Part shown: in pieces, positions 44,703-58,400 of the stretch | How the letters are laid out: the number at the start of each line of letters is the position of its first letter | Numbering within the stretch: the first letter of the stretch is position 1 | Assembly: GCA_037349105.1 (NCBI GenBank) | Contig: JAYJMM010000110.1 | Location: 1,674,001-1,738,000, forward strand | Reading direction: 5' to 3' | From: Limnomonas spitsbergensis | Taxonomy: Eukaryota > Chlorophyta > Chlorophyceae > Chlamydomonadales | DNA length: 64,000 bases | The notes under the pieces: generated by a model | The model's input: the letters and a program-made list of their open reading frames with translations, nothing else | The model's database searches: none | What the model was told of the DNA's origin: nothing | Program-made: the position numbers and the translations under genes

Positions 44703-47315
44703 GGCGTGTGTGCATGAGGGTGTGTGCATGGGGCTGGGTGCATGAGGGTGTGTGCATGGGGCTGGGTGCATGAGGGTATACGCATGGGGCTTGATGCATT
44801 GGGGTGTACGCATGGGGCTAGGTGCATTGGGGTGTGTGCATGGGGCTGGGTGCATTGGGTGTACGCATGGGGCTGGGTGCTTCGGGGTGTACGCTGGGGG
44901 CTGGGTGCATTGGGGTGTGTGCATGGGGCTGGGTGCATTGGGGTGTACGCATGGGGCTGGGTGCATTGGTGTGTGCATGGGGCTGGGTGCATGAGGGGGT
45001 GTGCATGGGGCTGGGTGCATTGGGGTGTGTGCATGGGGCTGGATGCATTGGGGTGTGTGCATGGGGCTGGGTCCATGAGGGTGTGTGCAAGGGGCTGGGT
45101 GCATGAGGGTGCGTGCATGGGGCTGGGTGCATTGGGGTGTAAACATGGGGCTAGGTGCATTGGGGTGTTGTGCATGGGGCCGGGTGCATTGGGGTGTACG
45201 CATGGGGCTGGGTGCATTGGTGTGTGCATGGGGCTGGGTGCATGAGGGGGTGTGCATGGGGCTGGGTGCATTGGGGTGTGTGCATGGGGCTGGATGCATT
45301 GGGGTGTGTGCATGGGGCTGGGTCCATGAGGGTGTGTGCAAGGGGCTGGGTGCATGAGGGTGCGTGCATGGGGCTGGGTGCATTGGGGTGTACGCATGGG
45401 GCTGGGTGCATGAGGGTGCGTGCATGGGGCAGGGTGCATCAGGGGGGTGCGCATGGGGCTGGGTTCATGAGGGTGTGTGCATGGGGCTGGGTGCATTGGG
45501 GTGTATGCATGAGGCTGGGTGCATTGGGGGGTGCACATGGGGCAGGGTGCATGAGGGTATGGGCATGGGGCTGAGTGCATGAGGGTGTGTGCATGGGGCT
45601 GGGTGCATTGGGGTGTACACATAGGGCTGGGTGCATGGGGGGGTGCGCATGGGGCTGAGTGCATTAGGGGGTGCGCATGGGGCTGGGTTCACAAGGGCGT
45701 GTGCATTGGGCAGGTTACATTGGGGGGGGCGCATGGGGCTGGGTTCATGAGGGTGTGTGCATGGGGCTGGGTGCATTGGGGTGTGCGCATGGGGCTGGGT
45801 GCATGAGGTTGTGTGCATGGGGCTGGGTGCATTGTGGGGATGCTCATGGGGCTGGGTGCATGAGGGTGTGTGCATGGGGCTGGAAGCATTGGGGTGTACG
45901 CATGAGGCTGGGTGCATTGGGGTGTGTGCATGGGGCTGGGTGCATGATGGTGTGTGCATGGGGCTGGGTGCATGAGGATGTGTGCATGGGGCTGGGTGCA
46001 TTGGGGTGTACACATGGGGCTGGATGCATTGGGGGGTGCGCATGGGGCTGGGTGCATTCAGGGGTGAACATGGGGCTGGGGTCATGAGGGTGTGTGCATG
46101 GGGCTGGGTGCATTGGGGTGTACACATGGGGCTGGGTGCATTGGGGGGTGCGCATGGGGCTGGGTGCATTGGAGGGTGAAGATGGGGCTGCGTTCATGAG
46201 GGTGTGTGCATGGGGCTGGGTAAATTGGGGTGTGTGCATGGGGCTGGGAGCATTGGGGTGTGTGCGCATGGGGCTGGGTGCATGAGGGTGTATGCCTGGG
46301 GCTTGGTGCATTGGGGGGTGCGCATGGGACTGGGTTCATGACGGTGTGTGCATGGGGCTGGGTGCATGAGGGTGTGCGCATGGGTCTGGGTGCATTGGGT
46401 GTACGCATGGGGCTGGCTGCATTGGGGTGTGCGCACGGGGCTGGGTTCATGAACGTGTGTGCATGGGGCAGGGTGCATTGGGATGTGTGCATGGGGCTGG
46501 GTGCATGGGGGTGTACGCCTGGGGTTGGGTTCATTGGGGTGTACGCATGGGGCAGGGTGCATTGGGGGGTGAGCATGGGGCTGGGTTTATGATGGTGTGT
46601 GCATGGGGCTGTGTGCATGAGGATGTGTGCATGGGTCTGGGCGCATTGGGGTGTACGCATGGGGCTTGGTGCATTGGGGTGTGCGCATGGGGCTGGGTGC
46701 ATTGGGGTGTGCGCATGGGGCTGGGTGCATGACGGTGTGTGCATGGGGCTGGGTGCATTAGGCTGTGTGCATGAGGCTGTGTGTACGGGGTGTATTCATA
46801 GAACTGGGTGCATGGGGCTGGGTGTATGGGGCTGGGTTTATGAGGGTGTGTGCAAGTGGCTGTGTGCATGTGGATGTGTGCATGCGGCTGTGTGCATGAG
46901 GGTTTGTGCATGAGGGTATGTGCATGAGGGTGTGTGCATGAGGGTGTGTGCATGAGGGTGTGTGCATGAGGGTCTGTGCCTGAGGGTCTGTGCATGAATG
47001 TGTGTGCATGGGGCTATGTGCATGAGGCTGGATGCATGAGGGTGTGTGCATGAGCCTGTGTGCATGAGGCTGTATGCATGGGGTTTTGTGCATGGGGCTG
47101 TGTGCATGAGCCTGTGTGCATGAGGCCGTGTGCATGGGACTGTGCACATGGGGCTGTGTGCATGGGGCTGTCTGCATGAGCCTGTGTGCATGGGCTGTGT
47201 GCATGGGACTGTGTGCATGGGGCTGTATGCATGGGGCTGTGTGCATAAGCCTGTTTGCATGGGGCTGTATGTGCATGGGGCTGTATGTGTATGAGACTGT
47301 GTGCATGGGGATGAT
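44703..47315. repeat. 28-30-bp minisatellite, about 90 copies
   Basis: The unit is GTGTGTGCATGGGGCTGGGT, GCATTGGG or GCATGAGG. Copies toward 47000 shorten to about 14 bp (GTGTGCATGAGGGT). Long open frames on both strands are period artefacts. Part of the array (44960-45100) is repeated at 45200-45345. Confidence 0.9.
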
Positions 47316-48239
47316 TTATTTTTTATTTCGCTCTTCAGGTGTTGCAGCAAAGGATTTAAATCAGGCTGACAGCCTCTAAATTCTGTTGCCCCTGTCGCTG
47401 GAGTTGGCAATGAACTCCGATGCTTACATCAGCATGCTCGGGTTCTCCATCCGCAAGGACTTCGAGGAGATAGGCATCATGCAGGCTCTGACAGACACAG
47501 CGTACGAGCGGGCGGCCATGGATGAGGCGGCACGCATCTTCCCTGGTGCCCCTAAGATCGCACTCTGCACTCTGCACATACACACCACATTGACTCCAGG
47601 GGAGCCGGCCTTTTCAGTCCCGCTTTCCCAAACATGGTGGGGGATCATAAGGCTGTGCCTCTAGCGGATGTGGTAGGCTGGTAGCAGCCATGACAGCCAG
47701 GGTCCCGGGCAACCTCCAGCAAGCCATGCATGGGAGGAAGAGCAGGATGCAGCCTTTCTATCAACAGGGGCAGAGGAAGGGCCGTCCGGCACAGCAGTGG
47801 AGAGAGCGCAGCGGATATCAGCTCAGTTTCCGGACCAGCTCAGCTAGGCAAAGCTGATGGAAGTGACCGAGGGCAAGACGAGGAAGCAGGCCAAAGCATA
47901 CAAGGTCACTCAAGGTATTTTTCAAGCCTGATTTGATACATTGACCAAGCCTCTAATTAAAATCTGGCATGGCCTCATTTTCAAACTGGCCTGCCGAGTA
48001 AATTTATACCTGGCCTCATTGGATACCTAGCATGCCCTCTGATTTAACATATGTTTGTGTGCCCTTTAAGGTGGCCAAGGCTCTGGCTGTGGCTACTACT
48101 GTGGTGGCCAAGATACCATGGGCCAACGCCATCGCCAAGGCCACAACTAGCATGCTAGTGGCCAGGAATTTGCAGGGCAGGGCACTAAGGGGCAAGGCCA
48201 AAGCCAAGGCCAAGCGCACAGAGGAGTGGGAGCGGGAGG

Positions 48240-48265
48240 GGGAAGAGGAGGAGGAGGAGGAGGAG

Positions 48266-48300
<35 letters not shown>

Positions 48301-48335
48301 GGAGGAGGAGGAGGAGGAAGAGGAGGAGGAGGAGG
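48240..48335 (+). repeat. (GAG/GAA)n trinucleotide run encoding poly-Glu
   Basis: About 33 consecutive Glu codons, mixing GAG and GAA, in the last open piece of the 44437-48397 unit. Confidence 0.9.
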
Positions 48336-48399
48336 TGATTATTAGGCAGGCCTCAGAGGAGGAGGCCGAGGAGGAGGAGGATCTGAATGACTGGTAGTT

Positions 48400-49403
48400 T
48401 GCTACACTGCTCTGGGTTGCATGAATGCCCGATGACAGAGAACTTCCCAGGCCTCAAAATACGGCTTTTGACTGATGATGCACACCAGTTTAAGCGTTGC
48501 GCGGACGATTGCACTTTTAGCGATGCGCGAATGATTGTAAATTATTGACCCGCACGTTGAATTTAAAAGCCGCACAATAATATAAATTAATTATGTTTGA
48601 GGGGGTCTATTCAACTTTGCAACATTTGCAAAACCTCAATGCCAGGCACTTGCAGGTAAGCTTTTTTAACATTCAGATGACGTGATCCCATCCAATACCG
48701 TGCAGGGCAAAAGCAAGATACCGTAATATTGGGCCTGCTCAAATGTAGTCAGAAAATCTCCTTCACATCGCGTTCCACCTGGAACCACTTAAATATCGTG
48801 GAGTTCCTCAGAGAAAGTGGAACCACTTCAGGACTGCACTCCAGTATTCTTTTCTAGCTATGTGTGACATGTCCACCTTCGCCCTGTTGCCTCCAAAGGC
48901 CCAACTGGGACCATATCTGGACCTGCCAGAAATTCAGACACAGGCCCAGTCAGCATGGCTGGCCAAATGACCGTATCTGGGGCCTTGGGCCGGAGGACAG
49001 GAGGCAGGTACTGGTAGTTAATTGTGGCTGAATTTTAGCCAAACCACGAAAAAGCAAGCACTGTTGCGCGCCCCTACTAATGGCAAAAGGAGCTCCTAGC
49101 CAGGCAACTCTAAGCCACTTTTCTGAGAGGAACACAAAAAGACCACCTGCGACATAGGTGCCAGAGTTGGTGTGATTTTGCGCGCCAGTACTTCTTATAT
49201 TTGGGCCGCGGCTAAACTGCTGACGCTGACGGTATTGCTCGGGTACTGCTGGTACTTCAATATCTTCGAGTAAAGGCAGGCCACGAAGCAAGTAATTGAG
49301 CCAGCGCTTCGATTACATTCAGAATCGAGTCAGAAGTGAACCTCTCTGTCCTCAACTCTTCACAAACATTTAATCCCTCTTCCTCTCCCTTTCCAATCCA
49401 AGA
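48400..49403. other. Upstream of tubulin copy B: no gene seen
   Basis: This contains a diverged dispersed-repeat segment (48955-49050, GGCCTTGGGCCGGAGGAC, GTGGCTGAATTTTAGCC). The leader shared with copy A starts at about 49322 (ATCGAGTCAGAAGTG). No promoter box is assigned. Confidence 0.4.
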
Positions 49404-51091
<1,688 letters not shown>

Positions 51092-51479
51092 ACAGCTCAA
51101 GCTAGGTCTGCTGATGTCTTGATTATCCCTTTGTGCCACTGATGCCGTTAGTGCTGCTGATGGGTGTTTTGATTCAGCTTTTATTTTCTTGATTCCGGTC
51201 TGTTGATAGAGAACATCTGCTTTTCACTGTGTGATCTTCCAGTCTTGTTATGTCGCAAATTATGTTTCAATGTATCGATCTGATCCGGTATTTGAATCCA
51301 CTGTCCCTTGCAAACGTGAAATGCCAGCAGCAGTCTCATCCCAGTTTCAAAAACAGCTCTCAGTCATCTAGGATCTCTCGTGTGCAGGCTTCGCTAGTAA
51401 ATGAAACAGCCTCTGGTGCAGTCTCAGCTCAATTTGCAAGTCTGCTTACCATCACCGTAACTTAAAAGTGTCAGCTACC

Positions 51480-52490
51480 TCAAATTTACAGCTACTCGAT
51501 CAGGGTAGAAGTCTTATGCATTGAAATTCCCTGCCTGGGCAACTACGACTGGTCAAAGCCCGGACCCCACTGGCCCATTTGTGGCTGCTTGGCAGCACGC
51601 TATACGTACTGAACAGTATGGAGGACACGTCAATCTCAAATACGCATGATGGATGCCGAGTTAATAACGCCCCCAGGATATCTAGAACGGGGAGGCTTCA
51701 GGCGTGCCCACAAAGAATTGTCATGTTGACAGCTGAGGGTCCAGGCCATGGCACCATATCAAAAGTAGCGTGCAACTCGGACGAGCGTCAGTAATGATTT
51801 TCGAATACCGGTAGACAGTCCAAAAATGAGGAATTCAATTAAGGGCCTCGCTCTTTCAATTCACTTCAAGTACAAACAGGTGACATCCCATGTGCTAAAT
51901 AAAGCATAGTCAACAATCGCAATCGCCACCTTTGCTTTTGGCTAACGTCAGGAACAGCATGGCCAACGGACACATGGGCCTGGTGCAGCAAGGTGCCAGC
52001 TGCTTGGGCCACTGGTTGTAGGCTGGTTAAGATTCGGTCCCCATCCGCCCAGTATTGCACGACGAGCAGAGCCAGCCAAAGGCAGTCAGGTACACACTCA
52101 TGTAGTGTGTGCCTCCATCCCTCTCTCTTTCTCTCTCTTGCCTCCCTGGCCCTAAATGACCAAGTCAATAATGACCAGTATTGGGCTCTGAAATCGTAAC
52201 AGGACCTCATGCTTGAACCCCGGTAGGACAGTCTGTGACACAGTAAAACAGTAATATTCCGACTGAACAAAATTCTTATGACGTAGGACCGTCACAGCCG
52301 TATTACACAAAACAGATATGACGTCACATCACCAAATGACCAAGTACGTGCGGCGAATCTCCCGTGCCAGCTCCCCTGAACCCATCTCTCTTTCTTGCCT
52401 CCCTGTCCTAAACAGCTTTTACTGTCCTGCGGAGCATCACATTAAATCATGCCAATGACGTTTCACCTTAAAATGACCAAGTCAATGACA
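51480..52490. other. Between tubulin copy B and the TFIIIC gene (convergent): no gene seen
   Basis: A dispersed-repeat copy lies at 51965-52090 (CAGCTGCTTGGGCCACTGG, TGTAGGCTGGTTAAG). The phrase AATGACCAAGTCAATRA is repeated at 52156 and 52473, and CGTGCCAGCTCCCCTGA at 52362 and 52529, indicating a local duplication around the end of the TFIIIC gene. Confidence 0.5.
52303..52307 (-). promoter_or_regulatory. Possible TGTAA polyadenylation signal of the TFIIIC gene
   Basis: Minus-strand TGTAA lies 192 nt beyond the stop codon at 52499. Confidence 0.3.
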
Positions 52491-52498
52491 TAACACCT

Positions 52499-55400
52499 CT
52501 AAATCACCAAGTATGTGCGGTATATCTCCCGTGCCAGCTCCCCTGACCCGCTGGCCGCGTAGATCATGGCCAGATTATGCGCAGCCTCCATTTGCAACGG
52601 TCCGCCACCCCCTACCCCCCTTTGCCCCGTTTCCGAGTCGCTCGGCGAGCCACCATCTGACGCCCCACGCCCAAGCGATGCCCCCTCCTCCTCATCCCCG
52701 CAACACTCATCCCCCCCTGTCACCACCGCCGCAGCAGCAGCAGAAGCAGAGGCTTCTCCCGCCGCCGCCGCCGCACCAGCGCCCTCCGGCGCAGATCCCC
52801 CCCGGCACTGCAGAGCCTCCGTGTAGTAGTGCGCCGCGATGTTCGGCAGGCCCAGCTGGTGCGCCGCACGACCCATGTTGTAAGAGGCTTCTTGGGTGCA
52901 TGCCGCGACAGCCACACCGCTGGCGAGCGACGGCGGCGGCGGCGGGGCCGTACCGAGCGGGACCGGCGGCTGGTGACCCGCGGGCCGCGCAGTCTCGACG
53001 CGCCTTCGCATGTAATCCTGCGAAGAGAAGGGCACGGCACGTCAGCAGCTCAGCGCCTTTCTTCCCCGCGCGTTCCAGCTGCAATTGAGCGGGACGTCAC
53101 GGCCTGAAGCCAGGGGGGACTTGGAGTAGCAAGCCCTGCAGCTTAGGCCACCGGCCTTAGGCCGGTCAAATTTCCCCCCAGAATCATTGGGCGGTCAAGG
53201 TGTTGTCCCAGTCGGCCCAGCGGTGACCTCGTCTCATAAACGCAAAGCCATTGAGCACTGTCCGGCACTCTCCTGGTGGCCGCCTGGTGCAGGGTACATG
53301 ACGGCAAGCCCCTTAACCCCAACCCCTGGCCTACATGAAGGCAAAGCCATTGAGCACTGCTCCGTGCCTGTCCGACGGTGTCCAGCACTCTCTTGGTGGC
53401 CGCCAGAAGTACATGACGGCACAGCCCCTTCGCCCCAAACCCCCACTTCAATTAACCATTGAACCATACCCCAAACCCTCGCCTGCATGAACCTAAAACC
53501 ATTGAGCACGGCCGGGTACCTGTTTGGCACTTTCTTGGTGGTCGCCAGATTCAGGTACGCGATGGCAAAGCCCTATACCCTTAACCCTCACCTGCATGAA
53601 ACCTTAACCCCAAACCCTCACATGCATTGATGCAAAGCCATTGAGCACTGCTTGGTACCTGACTAGCAATCATGGTTAAGCAATCATTAAGAGGAATGCG
53701 ACGGCAAAGCCGTAACCTCCAATCCCTCACTTAAACGACCCCTAAACCCCAAACCCTTGCCTGCATGAACCCAAAACCCTCACCTGCATGAACGCAAAGC
53801 CATTGAGCATGGTGCCTGTCTGGCACCCTCTTGGTGGTTGCCAGAGGGATGCGATGGCAAAGCCCAGAACCCCCAACCCTCACATGCATCAAGTTAACAA
53901 CCCTTAACCCCCACCTGCATGAACCCTTTACCCCAAACCCTCACCTGCATGAATGCAAAGCCATTGAGCACTGCTCGGTGCCTATCCGGCACCCTCTTCG
54001 TGGTTGCCAGATTCAGGTAAGCGACGGCAATGCTCAGCAGCAGCAGCGGCTCCTCAGGCCAGAAGCGGTACGCGTGGAAGTACTCCACTAGGGCCTCGGT
54101 GTACAAGCGGTACATGCTGTGCACATGGCCCTTCAGGGGGCACAGGGCACACATGGTGGTTTAGAGTTTAGGCACACACAGGGGTTGAGCGTTTAGGCCC
54201 ACACAGAGGTTCAGGGTTAAGGCTCACACGGGGGTTAAGCGTTTAGGCCCGCACGGGGTTAAGGGTTTAGACCCACACGGGAATTTAGGGTTAAGGCACA
54301 CACACGGGTATGATGTTTTTTTTGTTAAGGTTTGGGCAAACATGGAGTTATATACTTCTATACGTTTAGGGTTCAGGCAATCACGGGGTTACGGTTTTAG
54401 GAGTAAGGCAAACCTGGGGTTTAGAGTTAAGGAATGGTTTTAGAGGCGCTGACCTCAAGAGGCCAGCCCACCCTCCCATAAAAAAAAGATGCAGGAAAAG
54501 CAAGGGGCATACATTTCGGTTCTGGGAAGAACTATTGGACATTTTGGTTCAGGGAAGAACCATTGGAGAAGATGGAATACCAGGGCTTGATGCACTGGAT
54601 AATCAGGAGCTTGGACAAGCTTTTACGTTTTGGGGTATAGATTTAGGTTCAGGGTTTAGAGCTTGATACTCTGGTTGATCAGGAGCTTGGACCAGGGGGG
54701 CATCCTGAATCTGTTATTGGCTGTACCTTGGGTCTTACCATGACACTTCACTATTGTATGGCGACGCAATGAGTAAGGGGCTCAGGGGCAAGATAATGGC
54801 ACCTCTCTGACACGTTTCTTACCATCAGCATCCCACTCCTGCCCTTGACCGCCCTATCAAAGTGCACACACAGCCCCCCCACGAAATAAGTGGAACCTCG
54901 CTGCCCCTACCCAGCTGCCATCTATCCCCTCCCTCGACCACCCTCAATGCAGCCCTCCCCTCCCCCCCTCCTGGCCAGAACCCTCCCCCGCCCCCCCGCC
55001 CTCGACTGCATGATCATGACCGGCACGCTGGCCAGCTTAAGGGTTCAGGGCTTATGGCTGAGGGTTTAGGATTACGGTTACCGTATAGGGTTGGATCTAA
55101 ACTCCGCCCCCCCCCCTGCCATCACCTGCGCGATCATGACCAGCAAGCTTAGAGTTTAGGGTTTGGGGTTTAAGGTTGAATCTTAAACCCAAACCCGAGC
55201 CCCTACCCTCACCTACATGATCAGCATTGGAAAGCTGGCCAGGTTAGGGGTTGAGGGGTTACAGCTATAAGGTTAAGAGTTGGATAAAAACCCTCACAAA
55301 AAATCAACCCCAGCCCCCGCCCTCACCTGCATGATCATGACCGGCAAGCTGGCCAGAATTAGGGTTCAGGGCTTACGGCTGCGGGTTTAGGGTTGAATCC

Positions 55401-58400
55401 TAACCCTTACCCCAGCCCCCTCCCTCACCTGCATGATCATGACCGGCAAGCTGGCCGGGCACCTGCGCCGCATCGTCGAAACGTGCACCGCCCAGCTGCG
55501 CACAGTGCCGGCCCGGGCGCTGACGCGGCAGTAGCGAGACCAGGCCGCCAGGCTGGCGGGCCACCGCACGCACAGGCCGCGCAGGAGCGCCATGGCCGGG
55601 CCGTGCTGGCCGCCTCGCGACAGTGCATCCACGAGCAGCATCGCCAAGCGGTCCCTGGTGGAGCGGGGGAACCACCTACGCACGGGCAGGCAGTAAGGAC
55701 AGGCAGTACACGTCGGCGGGATGGGCAGGTAATACGCAAGGACAGGCAGAACTGACAGGCAGTACACGTGGGCGGGATGGGCAGGTAATACGCAAGGACA
55801 GGCAGTACTGACAGGCAGTACACGTGGGCGAGATGGGCAGGTAATACGCACGGGCAGGCAGTATGGACAGGCAGTACACGTGGGCGAGATGGGCAGGCAC
55901 TACGCAAGGACAGGCAGAGCCAACAGACAAGGCGTATGGGCAGGACGAGCAGGCAAAAAGAAAGGACAGGCAGGACAAACAGGCAAGATGCATGGGCTGG
56001 ATGGGCAGGCAGTACGCATGGGTAGAAAGTGTGAAAATGCTAAGATAGACGGTGGTGACTTGTGTGAGAGTAGAGCACAGCCGGGTTTAAGCTTACACCC
56101 TAAATGCTCCTCATCCCTGAACCCTAAAACCTCCTCATCGTCAATTAGGTAAGCTTTAACCCTAAACCCTGCTCATCCTTGAACCCTGAACCCTCATCAC
56201 CGTCACCTTAAATATAGAATGCCCCTGAAATGAACCCTTAACCCTGAAATGCACTCAAAGCCCTTATCCCTAAAATGAGCCCTGAACCCATAACCCTATA
56301 CAGAACTCTTAACCCTCAACCCTAAATTAAACCCTAAATGAAACCTAACCCTCAACCCCCGTCTCCCACCTGGACTGCTGGCTGCTGAGGTCGTGGGCCT
56401 TGGACAAGAGCGTAGCGGCTTCGTCACACTGCCCTTCTTCAACCATTGTACTGAAGGGAGAGGGGGAAAATGTACTCAATCATTTTTTGTTCATACAGCA
56501 AACATATTGAATAGAATTTTTGTTGGTGATGTGCCTAGATGAAAGGGTGGGGCGAAAAATTAAGTCAGTCGTTTTTTTTTAGCCACCATCCTGAATAGAA
56601 ATGGTGTTCGTGTTCGTGATGTGCCTAGATGGAAGGGAGAGGTGGAAAATAAAGCCAGCCATTTATGTTAGCCACCATCCTGAAAATGTGTGTCGTTCAT
56701 GCTATACTGACATACCTACATAAAGGGTGAGGTGAATAATGGAGTCAAACAACTCATTAATTGTTTTCGTATCGACCATCCTGAATATAATTCGTGATGT
56801 ACATACATAAAGGGTGACAGTTTATTTATCGAAAATGAGCCGTCACTGATCTTTGATCGAATTTAAGACACTTCTGCTCATTTAACGAAATTAAGACATT
56901 TCTGCTCATTTGTTGAAATTAAGACGTCCCTGCCAATTTATCGAATTCAAGACGTCTCTGCTCATTTAACGAAATTAAGAGGTCTCTCCTCATTTATCGA
57001 AATGAAGACGTCACTGCTATTTTATGAAATCTGATACGTTGGCTACAGCCTGCCGGGGGTGGGAGTGGCCGTGGGTGGGTCTGGATCTAGATCGGGGGAA
57101 GGGCTCTGAGGTTGGGATCATCCTGAGGTCCCTGTGCCGGGCGTGTTGGGGAACCATGTTTTGCCGACACTGCTCATGGATCGAAATTAAGCGGTCACGA
57201 CTCATTTATGGAAATTTAGCAGTCAAGGTATCCTGAGCGCCGAGTGCTGAGCTCATGCCCTGACCAGCATTGAAACGACTGCAGTGCACACGCACCCACG
57301 TACCTGCTCAGGTCCATGATTATGGACAGGTACGCCATATGGAGCCACGGCTGCCAACCGCGGACCAACTGTGATTCAAAATCAAACTAGAACCGGCTGT
57401 ACTCACATACAAGCACCTGCTCAGGTCCATGAACATGACCAGGGACTCCTTGTGAAACCGCAGCGAGCGAGCCACGGCCACCAACCGCCGACCAATTGCC
57501 TCTCAAATATTAACTCGAACCGGCTGCACACACACACACACACCTGCACAGGTCCATGAACATGGACAGGTACTCCTCGTGGACCAGCATCGAGCGAGCC
57601 ACGGCTGCCGCCGGGCCGCCGACGCGGACGCCGCCGGCGGCGTCATTCAGCTGATCCGCCTCAAGGCCCGCTAGGTAGGCCTCGGCCGCCCGATCGGCCT
57701 CCAACGTTTTGGAGGAGCGGCGCTCGCGCCGCGTTGCGCCCTTGAACACGCTCTCTGTCTCGTGTGCGCCCTCGCCTGACGTAACACACACACATCAGGA
57801 TCGACAGTGATGGTTGAAGTCAAGTTAGCTGGCGAGCCTTCCTTCACTCTCTGTCTCATGTGCGCCCTCGCCTGACCTAAACACGCATGAGGGTTCAATC
57901 AACACAGTGATGGTTGAAGTAACGATAGCTGGCGACCCTGCATTCACTCTCCGTCTGCTGGGCATCCTTGCCTGACACAAACACGCATGAGGGTTTGACC
58001 TGTACCTCCATTCTCATAGCCTCACCCTTGCGGCCGCCCCTGCTCATGATGATCCGCCGCCGGTTGACAGCCTTGAGCACCTGCGAAAATTACATGGTCA
58101 TAAATTATTTACTGGAGCATGTAAATAATAGAGCTTTGTTTGTTACATTCTGAATGACCGAATGCTCCCAAGCCTTGAGCAGTTGAAAAATTACACAGCC
58201 ATGCTTTATTTACTGGGAATAGTGTTTAAAAATAATAGTGATTTGATTATTACTCGCTTGATGGCAAGTTGGCAACAAAGACTGAACACCGGTATCGTGA
58301 ACACTACCAAACCTTGAGCAACAAAACATATAGCGCAGCAGAAGTCGCATAGGGCTCACGAGGAAACGACACACCCACACCCACACGCTTGGACTCAAAG

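Larger units (their letters stand above)
44437..48397 (+). pseudogene. Decayed or highly diverged multi-exon gene with an acidic tail
   Basis: Coding-like pieces on the plus strand occur at 44437-44541 (LGLKHTEQKIPLQLDVYTV), 44640-44702 (HHMKVQYLD, two stops, LEELKTQIREG), 47339-47610 (after CTCTTCAG; SDAYISMLGFSIRKDFEEIG), 47820-47915 (EVTEGKTRKQAKAYK) and 48071-48397 (after CTTTAAG; Ala/Lys-rich, then a run of about 35 Glu and an end in DLNDW). In-frame stops near 44676, 47380 and 47846 argue for decay. The last piece alone is fully open to TAG at 48397. I do not recognise a family. A 2.6-kb minisatellite separates the second and third pieces. Confidence 0.35.

Noticed and set aside
44574..47410. 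His/Pro- and Gly-rich long frames over the 28-bp minisatellite
   Set aside because: Several frames are open on both strands at once; no start context, no unique domain.
53225..53944. Copies of the TFIIIC exon end as mutually exclusive exons
   Set aside because: Most are truncated, out of frame or lack an acceptor; they look like decayed junction copies.
53894..54154. Start of a TPR gene at the first ATG of this frame
   Set aside because: The N-terminal codons before 54130 are intron; the exon joins in phase to 55429 upstream.
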